Part shown: positions 12,198-23,239 of the stretch, piece after piece
Layout of the letters: every line of letters begins with the position of its first letter
Numbering within the stretch: the stretch's first letter is position 1
Source of the DNA: Diadema setosum
Taxonomy: Eukaryota > Echinodermata > Echinoidea > Diadematoida > Diadematidae
Assembly (NCBI RefSeq): GCF_964275005.1
Contig: NC_092686.1
Span: 18,180,547 to 18,244,546 of the forward strand
Length of the DNA stretch: 64,000 nt
Direction: 5' to 3'
Made by a program: the position numbers and the translations under genes
Notes under the pieces: generated by a model
Databases searched by the model: none
Told to the model about the DNA's origin: nothing
Seen by the model: the letters and a program-made list of their open reading frames with translations, nothing else

Positions 12198-14984
12198 TGG
12201 GGGGGGGGCACGTTCGGGTTTCATGAGCTAACAAGCAAAAAAAAAAAGTATACTGAGCATCTTTCTCATTCCAATTCTGGGTTTCTTCAGCTGACAAGCA
12301 AAAACAAAAACAAAAAAAAAAAAAAAAATCCAGCCTTCACAAGACAAAAATAATTAAGGCTACGGTATACAACGCTGTGATTTCAGGTGAAGTTGTGGCT
12401 TCCATGAATATTTTGTGTCTCCTTTCCATTTTTTATCTCAATTCGGGATAAACATATTGAAACAACCTACTATCCTTTGGGATATTAGTTGATATATATT
12501 GCTAGAGAGATATAATGCTATAGAGAGATATGATATTAGTTGAGAACCGTGTCGATGATCTCCGTGATGAATTCCAACCTGTACCACTCAAACTATGTTG
12601 TGATCACAATGTTAGAAATCACCGTACAATGTTAATCTAGATGTATAAAGCTGTTTTTACGTAGAGAAACTCAGATGGTGCCCTTTCTCCAAGTTAAAAA
12701 TGTCTCTTTTTTTTTTTTTTTTTTGCAAATCAGTACACCATGTTTCCCTCTATTAAAGGGAAGGTAAACCCAAAGAGCAATGTGGATTGAGTGAAAGCAG
12801 CAACATTAGTAGAACACATCAGTGAAAGTTTGAGAAAAATCGGGCAATCGATGCAAAAGTTATGAATTTTTAAAGTTTTGGTGTTGGAACCGCTGGATGA
12901 GGAGACTACTAGAGGATATGACGTATGAGTGGACAACAATACAAAGAAAATATAAAGGATATTCAACAAAAATTCACTTTTCTAGAATTATGAAAGAGCA
13001 GTGGACCAACCGCTTTCAGAAAGCAGGGGGAATAATTGCTACCCTTAACATATGTCAATATCAAGTTGATGGAATTTGTAATTTTCATGAAAAATGGATT
13101 TTTGTAGTATTTTCTTTATATTTTCTTGATATTGTAGTCCACTCATACGTCATAACCTCTAGTAGTCTCCTCATCCAGCGGTTCCAACACCAAAACTTTA
13201 AAAATTCATAACTTTTGCATCGATTGTCCGATTTTCTTCAAACTTTCACTGATGTGTTCTACTAATGTTGCTGCTTTCACTCAATCCACATTGTTCTTGG
13301 GGTTTATCTTCCCTTTAACCTCTCAGCTGCTAAGTAGCAGCGCCCATGGCCTGAAGATTGGGATTCTGAAAGAGGGCTTTGCATCGCCGAAAGCAAATCC
13401 AGCTGTTGATTCTCTGGTGAAGAAGAGTATCGAAGCTCTGACAAGCGTGGGTTGCATCGTGAAAGACGTTTCGATACCGATTCATGTACAGTGTAAGCTG
13501 ATCTCATTTCTCACGGTCGGACAATGCGTCATGTAGATTTTCGTTGTACTTCTGAGGTCAACAGCCATTATGGCTAAAACAGCACTGTGGGGCATTCGGT
13601 GGTTGGACAGAAAGTTGGTAATGCGTTAGAATCGTTGAATCAGAAAAAAAGTCCCATTTTGATTTTATTAGACTGGACATTTTGTGCTTTCCATTTTTTT
13701 GCAAGTCATTCTGTGATTGTTGGTATTGCATTGTTATCATTGACAATGATTTGATTTCCTTTGTCTTCCCTTTTCCCTCTCTGTTTCATATTCATTGACA
13801 ATTAAGATCTTATCAATATGCTTTTGGGGACTTGTACGATAAATGACATTTTCGTCCAAGTGACGCTATTCCTGTGCGTACACGATTTATTATGAAGTAT
13901 TGTTATCATACTTGATGACCAGCTTAAATTCTTTTCTCTGGAATGAAAATCTGGGCCGAAATAATCATTGCAATGATTTATGGATATGTTTGACTTCAGT
14001 AAGCATACGCTCACGCACACATACAAAAAATATGTTCATTATGATATCATGTATAATATGTATAATAATACAAACATGTGTTTATGTTGAGTGTTATCAT
14101 AAATATTTCTGTTATTATCGCACAGCTCCATTGATCTGGGGCGCAACTGCGCAGGGTTGCTATGAAAACATGATTCGCTTCGGAGGCAAGTTATCGTTTC
14201 ATATCTAGTCTAGGTAACATATCAAATATTTCGCAGAAGAAGGGCGATTGTTGATGGGGTGGATTAATGTTGCAGTATCGACGTTATGAGACAAAAATAT
14301 TTGACCCAAAGTTTCAGTTCACGTCAGCAATATTTTCTGGTTCATGAGATCAAACTCGGTGAAACGAATTTCTGTGATATGGCAGCTCAAGTGTGGCGTC
14401 GCTTAATATTTGCAAACTGTTTCTTCAATTTAAATGAATTCGCCAAATATTTGCAAACTGTTTCTTCAATTTAAATGAATATGAAAGCATCTTTTTACCT
14501 CGGTACTATATCAAGAGAGATAGATGCACACCAACCCCGGCACCAACCCGTGCGCGGATCGCAATTAATTTGGCGCATTACATTTTTATTTCCTGCCACA
14601 TTTTGGATGGGGTTAAATGGGTTGGGGTGGTAGTAAAAATGTCAAAAACAACAACAACAAAAACACGTAACCAAACAATGGCGGCAACTTCATCATCATC
14701 ACCAGCACCAACACAACAATAATAACAAAAAATGTGTGAATATGAGGAAACGCGTTTACTGGGAAGGGTTAGATTTGCGACGCGGACATTAAGAAGGAAA
14801 AAAAAACTGTTCTACCTACGCGCAAGACCGCTTATCAAAATCAATATCGCGTCGTCTGAGTTTCACGACGGTGTCCGCTCAGATTCACGACGCAGAGAAG
14901 ATACTTGATGCATGCCATTATGACGAACGACATGTGGGGCTTGGCTGTGTCTTCGCGAAATCTAAACCTATTTTGCAGCACGAC

Positions 14985-15023
<39 letters not shown>

Positions 15024-16971
15024 TGGTCAACACAACGGTCGTCTTAACGTTCGCGTCGCAAATCTAAAGCTCCGTAATGATTCAGAAGAGATGACAAGGT
15101 TCATACTATGGGAATTTTTGAAGTACTTTTCTGTTTGTGAAACTGAGGGTTGGAGATTCAGAAATATGAATCAGAGGCAGAATGTTTTTTGCTTTAATGT
15201 TTGTTTATATCGTGCGCATTTGTTTCTACTCGAGAAACATATAGGTCATCCTCAATTTCTTTAGCTCTTCCGGAAATACAGTGGATATTATGTTAAATTT
15301 TGATGTCATATCACTTATTTTCTTTACAAATATCAGTGGGAAAACAAATCTAGCAAAAATAGAATTGAATTAATGAAGTTACGGTACTGATGCAGTCCTT
15401 ACATATTGAATGCAAGAGAGAAACAAGGAAGGAATAAGCTAACGGGTTTAGAGTAATTCTATCAATACAAAGTAACAATAAAGATTAGAAATGAAACTGT
15501 TGGCTTAGCGTTGGTATGTACAAAATGTAACAAGAATGAAGTTTAGATGACCATATCCTATTCCTAACCTATGTTTTAAGGCTATCATGAATTATGAAAA
15601 TTACGAATTATCTTCTATTTTGTTTCGTTGCTTTGTAAATATTTCGTTAGTTCAATCATAACGATGTGATATATTTTAAATTTTGTTCTGCAATGAAAGG
15701 AATTGGTATGGGGCATATTGGCTATTATCCTACGAGCTTCGGAATCGCATCCAAGAAAATGATTGCAAGCAGACCCAACGATCTGTCAGAGACAGTGAAG
15801 GTAAGAAAGAAGTAAAATACGAAAACAACTCAGTGATCGAAGTTAGTCTTATGTTGCTGTTGTGGTTTTCTGATCTGTTTGCTTTTAAAGATTGAAATCT
15901 ATTAGCACATGCGACAACGGTGACGTGAACGTTGTCCATTATTCCTCGACATCGAAGTACTTGAAGAAAATTGGTGATAAGTGCGAATTTCTAATCATAT
16001 TTTAGTTCATTTGTTGTGCAAACATAATTTTTTGACTGTCCCTGTCTTTCAGATGTTCTCTGTAGAAGGAGAGTACCTACACAGGTATTACGGCAATCAA
16101 GTGTATGCTAGGGCCCGGAACCTCGTCTTCAATCTTCGTCAGGCCTATGATCGGGCGCTAGAGGAAGTAGATGTCTTAGCCATGCCCACCATTCCGTTTA
16201 CAGCATCTGAGCTCATTCATAAGGACGACTCATTGTCAGGTATATTTGGAGGCCATTGATGTTTGAAGCTTCAGTTGTTTAATTTTTCAGTTCATCTTGC
16301 ATGTCACAATAATTCAGTCAATACTTTTCACTTTCACTCATCAATTACACAGGTTAACCAGGATAGTAAAGAGATTTGATACAGTGCAATATTGCGCCGA
16401 ATCTTGACTACATGACGACTCTATCGGGGGGGAAAAAAAAACGAAAAAAAAAAAAGAAAATTGAAAAGGTGATGCCAACAAATGTTTTTTTCACTGAGCA
16501 TTTTGCTTAAAACACGACGTCTCTATATAGTAGTCGAGAAAAGTAACGTGAAAAAAAGTATTTTGAAGAATTGCAAAAAAAAAAAAAAATTGACCTTAAA
16601 CGATTGTCACACGTCAGAATCACAAGAAAATGAAAAATGTTGACAGAAATCAAGCAACCGTTTCCATTGTCTATACGATTAAACACTCGAAAATCTTGAG
16701 ATGTTATTATGCACGAAGAAGGCTTTGCGTGCCAACTTGAATGGCGTAAACCGTGATTGTTCCTATAGGGTACTTCACAAAATGCATGGAGATGACAAGT
16801 AATACCATGGCCACCAACTTAACTGGTCACCCCGCCATCAGCGTCAACGCCGGATTACTGGACGGCTTACCTGTGGGACTCATGCTGGTAGGAAGGCACT
16901 TTGAAGACACCACCGTCCTCAGGGCAGCTCAGGCTGTGGAGACTATGAGAGAAGCTGCAATCGCCAAGTGA
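6422..16971 (+). CDS. Amidase-signature family hydrolase (bacterial nitrile-pathway type), 11 exons, 5' exon missing
   Basis: Hydrolyses an amide to a carboxylic acid and ammonia by the Ser-cisSer-Lys mechanism; the substrate here is unknown. Exons: 6422-6494, 7425-7561, 8142-8314, 10130-10269, 11009-11209, 11714-11788, 13327-13492, 14126-14185, 15700-15800, 16053-16239 and 16769-16971; reading frame is kept across all junctions and gives 504 residues to a TGA stop. Catalytic Lys is in [18 protein letters not shown] (codon 8206-8208), cis-Ser in [11 protein letters not shown] (10246-10248), nucleophile Ser in [11 protein letters not shown] (11057-11059), each on a separate exon. Other family blocks: [76 protein letters not shown]. 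As I recall them, the Rhodococcus amidases (about 520 residues) share these blocks, far more than animal FAAH or QRSL1 do. All introns are GT-AG except the one after 14185, which appears GC-AG. The initiator methionine was not found. Confidence 0.92.
6961..7026. repeat. CA-rich microsatellite
   Basis: Imperfect (CA)n with CG and CT interruptions, in the first visible amidase intron. Confidence 0.85.
8475..8504. repeat. (TG)n microsatellite
   Basis: A short TG run followed by GAGAGAGA in the intron after the exon at 8142-8314. Confidence 0.8.
8899..9255. mobile_element. TTAA-flanked MITE, family A
   Basis: Begins TTAAAGGCATTATTTACC and ends AAACAATACCTTTAA, so TTAA is at both edges with short terminal inverted repeats. 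The first 270 bases match 22159-22410 closely (shared blocks AACCCAGCT, GTGCTTCAAAAT, TTATGGTT, CTTATATTTTAGGCTTTA). Lies in an amidase intron. No coding capacity; TTAA targets point to a piggyBac-type transposase supplied elsewhere (inference). Confidence 0.7.
10633..10886. mobile_element. Foldback MITE with CACTCTAAAAAAT ends
   Basis: Terminal inverted repeats of about 40 bp: CACTCTAAAAAATGAAATGG at left and its reverse complement, with a few mismatches, at right; the inner arms share TAAATCAACAT. No coding capacity. Located between the two amidase exons that carry the catalytic serines. Confidence 0.75.
12160..12208. repeat. (GT)n microsatellite followed by G-run
   Basis: About 18 TG dinucleotides followed by GATGGGGGGGGG, in the amidase intron before the TTAA foldback element. 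Confidence 0.85.
12753..13318. mobile_element. TTAA foldback MITE, family C, copy 1
   Basis: Begins TTAAAGGGAAGGTAAACCC and ends GGTTTATCTTCCCTTTAA. The two arms, about 230 bp each, are inverted copies and carry the blocks ATGTGGATTGAGTGAAAGC, TAGTAGAACACATCAG and GAACCGCTGGATGAGGAG. Two further copies are at 42145-42692 and 48935-49497. This copy ends only 8 bases before the AG acceptor of the amidase exon at 13327, so its right arm is the polypyrimidine tract of that splice site. TTAA at both edges suggests piggyBac-type mobilisation (inference). Confidence 0.9.
14405..14480. repeat. 41-bp tandem duplication
   Basis: Two adjacent copies of a 41-base unit that begins AATATTTGCAAACTG; the second is cut short. 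Identical over the shared part, so recent. Confidence 0.8.
14767..15068. mobile_element. MITE with TTAGATTTGCGACGCG ends
   Basis: Terminal inverted repeats of about 27 bp: GTTAGATTTGCGACGCGGAC at left and its counterpart GTTCGCGTCGCAAATCTAA at right. Central (GA)n at 14990-15018. CpG-rich inside (CGCGTCGTCTGAG, TTCACGACG), which contrasts with the AT-rich intron around it. In the amidase intron before the exon at 15700. Confidence 0.7.
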
Positions 16972-17557
16972 ATGAACCTTTTGATGAGGAAGGCCGTTTC
17001 ATCTCCAGTTATTTTTGTATCAGTCATAGAAAATGTGTATGTATTGAAGGCGCATACAAAATTTGATCCTCAGAAATCAGTGTCTCGGGTGTGTCCATGA
17101 GGACATAATTCATGCGCTCTTTGATCGACTTGAAAGTAGGCCGTACCTCTAAACTTGGCATTCTATCCGGGCATTCTATGTTTATATTAATTATTTTTGG
17201 ACAATCGACGATTAGAATTATACCTCGATTATGATGAAAATTTAATGTTAATAGTCATTGTTTTGGGACAATTGGTGATAAGAATTACGCCTTGGTGTAG
17301 GAAAACAGCAATCTGTACTAATTGCATGTCTTATAGTCAATATATGTATTCCTGCCTATTTTTAGCCATTTGAAATGTATATTATTTTCGTATAGATTTT
17401 GTATCGCTTTCTTTTCTTGTGTGTGGTGGCTTCATAAAGTATGTTTGGCATACATGTATTACCGTTTCCATCATGGTCATGTACTGATATTTGCACCATT
17501 TAAGATTTGTCGGGCTTTCCTAATTCTAGCACTTTGTGCACGTCTTGGAGTCACCCA

Positions 17558-17588
<31 letters not shown>

Positions 17589-20500
17589 CAACAAACACAG
17601 AATATAGGCCCATGTCTCTCTCCCCTGCTCCCACCCCCCCCCCCCATTGTCTTTATGTAGGAGCTTTAATGCTTACTTCCTTTGATACAGAGTGTGAATA
17701 ACGTTTCCAACCCACCACTGACAAACCTTGAACCTTGAAGACGTTTTATGACATAGGCCCTATTAGCTGTCGACGTCTGCCATTTCAAGACAATAGGAAG
17801 GATTTGGGGAGCATTTTATAATATCTTTCAACAGAGCGGTTATTGCCTGTTTTGGTCTGGTAGTATTATGAATTAAAGGGATTTAGAAGTTTTGCAATAA
17901 TTTAAATGTACAATCATTGTAAACTTCCTCGTGCTATGTGAGGAGCACACCAAGCTACACCACTCGTAAAATACACTAAGTTGACATCAAATTCGGTCAT
18001 GAGAAGCATATAATGGTGACATTTACTTAATAAAACATGCACCATCTTTGTTCATAATTGTGCACAGATGAGAATGTTAACGACTGGCAAACTATCGGTA
18101 GACCTATTCACCACTATTCATACTGATATAGAAATGGACCTCACTGCGTACATCTGATATACTGCTTTGGACCTTTCAAACTCGAGTACATCCTCTGAAT
18201 TAGAACGGACGATATTGACCTCAGGCTCAGTCCATGTAGACACGGTAAATATCCAAAATGTTTACATCGTTCCTTTGGTGTTCAGAGGTCCTCATTCCTA
18301 AAACGTGATGAACTTAGATATAGGGCCTACATTGTACTTGATACTGATCTGTCCGAAGTTCACAGATAGCACAGTGTATTAAAAATCAGATGATGCTATC
18401 CGTAGGAATAGTGCTTACGTTATAAATACACAGTATCATAAATGTGAACACGGAACAGAGAGGAGAAATGTGGCAGCCAAAAATGGTATAACTTAGAATC
18501 TTAAGACTGAGGATTATGCCGACATTGAAATCAATATCGAATCTCAACATAATTCTGATCTGGCTAACCCCTCAAAAACATCATTAACAGGTCTTTGTAA
18601 CGTTTATGTGTGTAATGACATTTGCTTTTTAGAACAAGTACAACAGTAATGGATCGGCAAGTAAATACACAAATGTATAATATCTGTATGAATTTATGAA
18701 CATTTACATTTTCCAAAAGAGTAATGATTTTGCGTGCATAATGCTGGCATTCTGTGATTTACTTGCAAATAATAACGAAACATGAGAATCAAGTCCAGTT
18801 ACATAAATGGGTACACACATCACTGTAACACGCTGTGCAGTCTTACCCAAACACAGAGTCTATAATATTATGCCAGTATGGGTACTACCATTGGTGTTAC
18901 ATTTCCACTTTAAGTATGATGAGGTGCTATGTGCGCCACAGGTTTGTGTACGTGCAACGTATTTACAAAGTGTGTGTCTGGTTGCATATCCTCGAAGCGT
19001 GTTTTGGGAAGTCGAGCGTACCTCCTTCCCCATTTTTTAATTATTTTTTTGTTTGTTTTGTTTTGTTCGTTCTCGTTGTAACAGATGAAGCAAATACATG
19101 TATGGGATAGATATATGAGCTTGACCTGTGAATTACTCACACTGATGAAACCTCCAAATTATCTCACTCTGTGTAGAAAGACGTGCCACAGAAAATGTTA
19201 CATAAATCAAATCTTGTATCAGACACATCAAAGTGAATATGGAATAGTAATGACATTTTGATGGGTTACTTTTGCACTGATAAAACTTCTGAAATTACAT
19301 CGCTATGTGTAGTAAGTTGTTTATGTACCACAGGAAATTTCACATAAATGAAATTTTGTAATAGACAAAGCAAATACATTATTATGGAATGAAATTACAT
19401 TTTGATGGGTTACCTTTGAAATTACCTCGCTCTACGTGTAGTGAGTTGTACCTTAGAAAATCTTGCTGTATCAGTGCAAATTTTTGTAGTGCATACAGGG
19501 GCTCACTCAAAATTTTTATGATGTTTATATTTTTGTACAGGAAACAATGGGAAAGTTGTGAGTTCATGACATTATTACCTCAGCTATTTTTGAGATGTGG
19601 TTGTGACCAAATATCAATGTTTAGTGAGAAAAAAAAGTTCAACTTTAAATCCCCATAAATATCCTCTGTCACATCATGCTGAAATTACCACCATTTGGTA
19701 CACCTAATTTTTACCATGTCTATAACAGTCAACTTGAAAATGGTGTGAAATTGTACTTAAAGTCAGAATATAAATACATCACACTGAAGAACATCTTTTG
19801 CATGTAAATCAAATGAAGGTGTCTGTGGAGTGTCTACTGTTGAATATGTATCCACTGTTGATTGTACTCAAGAAAGGTACATGTATTTTGTTTCTGCTTT
19901 CCATTATGGTCCTGAATAGGAATAAGACATCTCCAATCATCATACCACACACCATGATATCACTCCCTCCAATCACTCCCTCTTCAGAATAATGCATTAA
20001 CTCCATATTGTATTCCCTTCACTGTCACTGATACATAACACAAATCACTGTACACTGTGTATCCCAATGCATTTGGAAACGACTGATATGTGTATTTCTG
20101 TAACTCTCATAATGCGGTTTGTCAACATTTTTTTTTTTCTTTCCAGTGGGAAAAAAGAAACATCAGTAAGTATGACATAAATATTACAAAGAGTGGTCTT
20201 GCCATAATGTGGAAACACATGACACGGCTGTAACAATATTTTACATCATTTAGAGGTCTCAAATGACACATTACACAACTGTCAGGTAAATGGACAAAAA
20301 TATGCCAAAGAAAAAAGGTTCTCTCACTGGTCTAGACATCATAGCAAGTCATCATATCTCACTGAATACAACTGACACACTGCCAGACCATTACTTTCCT
20401 TCAGTACCGTACCATCAAACTGAGGCATGGAGTCTCATGTAATTTTGCATGCTGTGTATTGGACTTGCACTATGCAACACCCCTATGAACTACAAAGAAT

Positions 20501-21047
20501 TGTACGTATTCTGTTCATCTAAATCCACATGAAATTAGCTTATCACAGATCACATTATAGCTTCTGACAGTACACTTAGTCATTGTACTGGTGTTTCAAT
20601 GTTACCTTTGCAAACCATATGCTGAGTAATTTTCTGTATTATTGCAATCAAATCCTAGCTGATGCAATGTAAACCTCAACTTAACATAAAAGGTTCAAAA
20701 CTGTCATTTCCCCTGTAGTGATCCATAAAAAGTGAGCTCATTGATTAGCATTGTACAAGCTCACAAGACGCATAGATGATGAGGTCTGCATAGCTTACCA
20801 GTTGAAAAGGCAGCCTGAAAAAAAAGAGTAAACTTTTATAAGCACAAGAGTGCAAATTTGATCAAAATCAGATAAAAATCAGGGAAGTTATGAAATGATA
20901 TTTTTTTTTTTTTCAAAACAGTCTATACGAATATAGACTCCTCAAAAAAATGTTTGGAAATCTGTAAGTTTCATTAATTATTTCTCCCTTATTTTACTAT
21001 TAATCAACACATGCTTGACACCATCAGGATACCTTACATTTTATGAT
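16972..21047. other. Amidase 3' flank and intergenic DNA
   Basis: Holds the amidase 3' untranslated region, with a possible polyadenylation signal AATAAA at 18029-18034, about 1.06 kb after the stop. An AAAAC repeat lies at 17556-17592 and a C-run at 17632-17644. Diverged tandem repeats occupy 19080-19460. I see no convincing gene in the remainder. Confidence 0.5.
19080..19460. repeat. Diverged tandem repeats of about 150 bp
   Basis: Three degenerate copies share, in order, CACAGAAAAT or CACAGGAAAT, ACATAAAT, ATTTTGATGGGTTAC, GATAAAACTTCTGAAATTAC (or AAATTACCTCGCTC) and TGTGTAGTAAG. Copy to copy identity is moderate, so the array is old. Confidence 0.6.
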
Positions 21048-21049
21048 TA

Positions 21050-21258
21050 CTGTAAAAGTAGAAATTTTCGCGGTGTTCAAATTTTCGCGCATTTCGCGCA
21101 ACCAGAAACAAGCGCGAAAATAAAAGCACGCGAATATTTTTGCTTGCCATATGTGCCTGTGCGTGATGTCTTGATTCCTCGGAATCAAAAACACGCGAAA
21201 CTCTTCTGACCAGGCCAAGCGCGAAAAATTAGTCACGCGAAAATATCCACTTTTACAG
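21050..21258. mobile_element. TA-flanked MITE, CTGTAAAAGT family, CpG-rich copy
   Basis: Begins CTGTAAAAGTAGAAATTTTC and ends ATATCCACTTTTACAG, flanked by TA at both sides as in Tc1/mariner and pogo elements. Inside are many CGCG motifs (TTTTCGCG, GCGCGAAAA, CACGCGAAA). Related copies are at 55771-55966 and 56538-56722; a longer relative is at 28772-29183. Confidence 0.85.
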
Positions 21259-21407
21259 TATGCCATTGGGGAAAGAGCAAAATTTTAAAATATGGGGATA
21301 AGATTTAAATTGAAAAGTTGCAAACTGAACACAAGCAGTCATGATGAAGTAACAGATCAACATCAGAGCAACTAGATTCTAGCATTCAAAAGCATTCAAA
21401 TGAGGCA

Positions 21408-22121
21408 ATGGCGGCTTGTACTGCGCAGAGCACGATGACATCCAGACCACAGCCATCAGACTTCGAACGTGCCGCCAATGTTGGGCCAGCGGAGCAGGCT
21501 ACCTCCAGCACCAGTTGGTCATCTCTTTAAGCTTGGAGGAAGCACACGATTATTCATATTACAGGTCTGTGGCATTGCATGGTGACTTTTTTTTTTTGTC
21601 TTTCCACCTCAATTTTATTTTCATCAGGACGTTTCCATATAATGGGCTCGTTTGGCTTTGTATGGGGTAATTCAGTTTTTGGTTGCTAGCATACTACACT
21701 CTGTGATCTTTGGCATGAAGTGGAATGAGCAAAATAGAAGTGACCAGAACTAGGTTGCAAATATTTCATTACTGTCCGAGTGTTTTCACAGATTAGCATA
21801 CACCTTTCAAAAGTCGCTTTGGTTTATCCTTTAATGATAAGGTCAAGACAAAGGCGGATGATTAATGTAATGGGGTGAGTGTGTTCATGTAACTTTAGCT
21901 TTTTTTGTGTGTGAGAAATGTGCATGTTGAAATCTCCAACCAGAGTCCTCCCGATGACCAGGAGCAAGAGGCTGAGCTGAGCATCACAGAGCTGAAGGAG
22001 CTGAGAAATAAACAGATGCTGGAGGCAGAGGAGAAGAAGAGGAGGAAACAAGAGGAGGAAGAGATGGAGAAGAAGAAGAAATTGCAGGAAGAAAAGTTTG
22101 GTGGCATTGACTGGGGCATGG
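21408..22121 (+). CDS. Small unknown gene with charged coiled coil (two exons, possibly more)
   Basis: I do not recognise this protein. A well-placed ATG at 21408 opens a 36-codon exon rich in Ser, Thr and Ala (MAACTAQSTMTSRPQ at its start). The likely second exon, 21946-22121, encodes PPDDQEQEAELS, then TELKELRNKQMLEAEEKKRR and further EEEE/KKKK stretches, then EEKFGGIDWGM. The middle is a strong single coiled coil of about 45 residues, probably cytosolic or nuclear since no signal or membrane segment is seen. Joining 21517 to 21946 keeps the frame with a GT donor and an AG acceptor, but both sites are ordinary. A donor after 22121 would continue to unseen exons; without splicing the frame runs through a proline tract and stops at a transposon edge (22160-22162). 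It converges on HSPA14. Confidence 0.5.
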
Positions 22122-22158
22122 GTACACATGTAGGTTCTCCCCCTCCCCCCCCCCCCCC

Positions 22159-22650
22159 TTAAAGGCATTATTTATCTTTTGCAAGTGAATCAAAAACCCA
22201 GCTTTAGTGCTTCAAAATAGTTCTGAAATGTGAGTTAGAGATAGAAATAACCAATATAGAAATGTTAATCAGTGTAATCAATATTAAGTATTGTTAAATA
22301 TGCAAAATGTGAATAAGTTATGATAAAATTGTTTCTAAAATAGACCGTCTACAGTTATGGTTCATTGAGAAAAATAGTGATTTCCTTATATTTTAGGCTT
22401 TATTGTGAAATGTGATATCCCAAAAAGTGATAATAATATAAGGCGACAGGCCATGCCTTTTATTAGCTTCTCTTTGTTTCACCATGTTTTTGGATATCTC
22501 GGCCATTTCAAAACCAATTTTCATCAAATAAACTTTTGATACCCCTAAGAATTGCGTGCTCTTTGACATCTCATAGAGTGGTTTCTGAATATCTCGCAAA
22601 ACATTAAAAGCTAAATCCTCACCTCAGCCAGAGCTGTACACACCCTTTAA
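22159..22650. mobile_element. TTAA MITE, apparent chimera of families A and B
   Basis: Left half (TTAAAGGCATTATTTATC onward, to about 22410) matches 8899-9170. Right half (GGATATCTCGGCCATTTC onward, to CACCCTTTAA) matches 60875-61034. Both outer edges are TTAA. No coding capacity. Confidence 0.65.
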
Positions 22651-22761
22651 CAATCCAACTTGTATTGGTGCTATGTCAGGTAATGATGAAAGCTCATTTT
22701 GTATTTGGTTGCTCTCTTCATGCCACATGTAAGCAATAATAAAGAGAAGACTTTGTTGTGT

Positions 22762-23239
22762 TAATGTGGTGAAGGTTTTTGTGAGTTTCAGTGGTTTGAG
22801 TCCTGTTTCTTAATGTCCATACATGTTTGTCTGTTTGCTCCTGCACACATTTGTTTGAATCAATGTTAATTTTGAAGAGACAATGGCAAACTCACTCATC
22901 AACAAGGAAAACAATTGGGTGACTTACCAAACTTGGGTCATTTTACAACTTTTCAGTTTTGAACTTACTCCACATTTCAAAGCACTGCACCTCCATGTAA
23001 TAATGTGGTGAAGGTTTTTGTGAGTTTCAGTGGTTTGAGTCCTGTTTCTTAATGTCCATACATGTTTGTCTGTTTGCTCCTGCATACATTTGTTTGAATC
23101 AATGTTAATTTTGAAGAGACAATGGCAAACTCACTCATCAACAAGGAAAACAATTGGGTGACTTACCAAACTTGGGTCATTTTACAACTTTTCAGTTTTG
23201 AACTTACTCCACATTTCAAAGCACTGCACCTCCATGTAA
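22762..23239. repeat. Recent 239-bp tandem duplication
   Basis: Copies 22762-23000 and 23001-23239 start TAATGTGGTGAAGG and end CTGCACCTCCATG. Comparing them by eye I find a single difference (CTGCACACA against CTGCATACA), so the duplication is very young or an assembly artefact. No coding signal in the unit. Confidence 0.92.

Noticed and set aside
21824-22168. Minus-strand open frames of up to 114 codons rich in Leu and Ser
   Set aside because: They are antisense to the Glu/Lys-rich coiled-coil exon; complement of GAG and AAG codons gives Leu, Phe and Ser strings.
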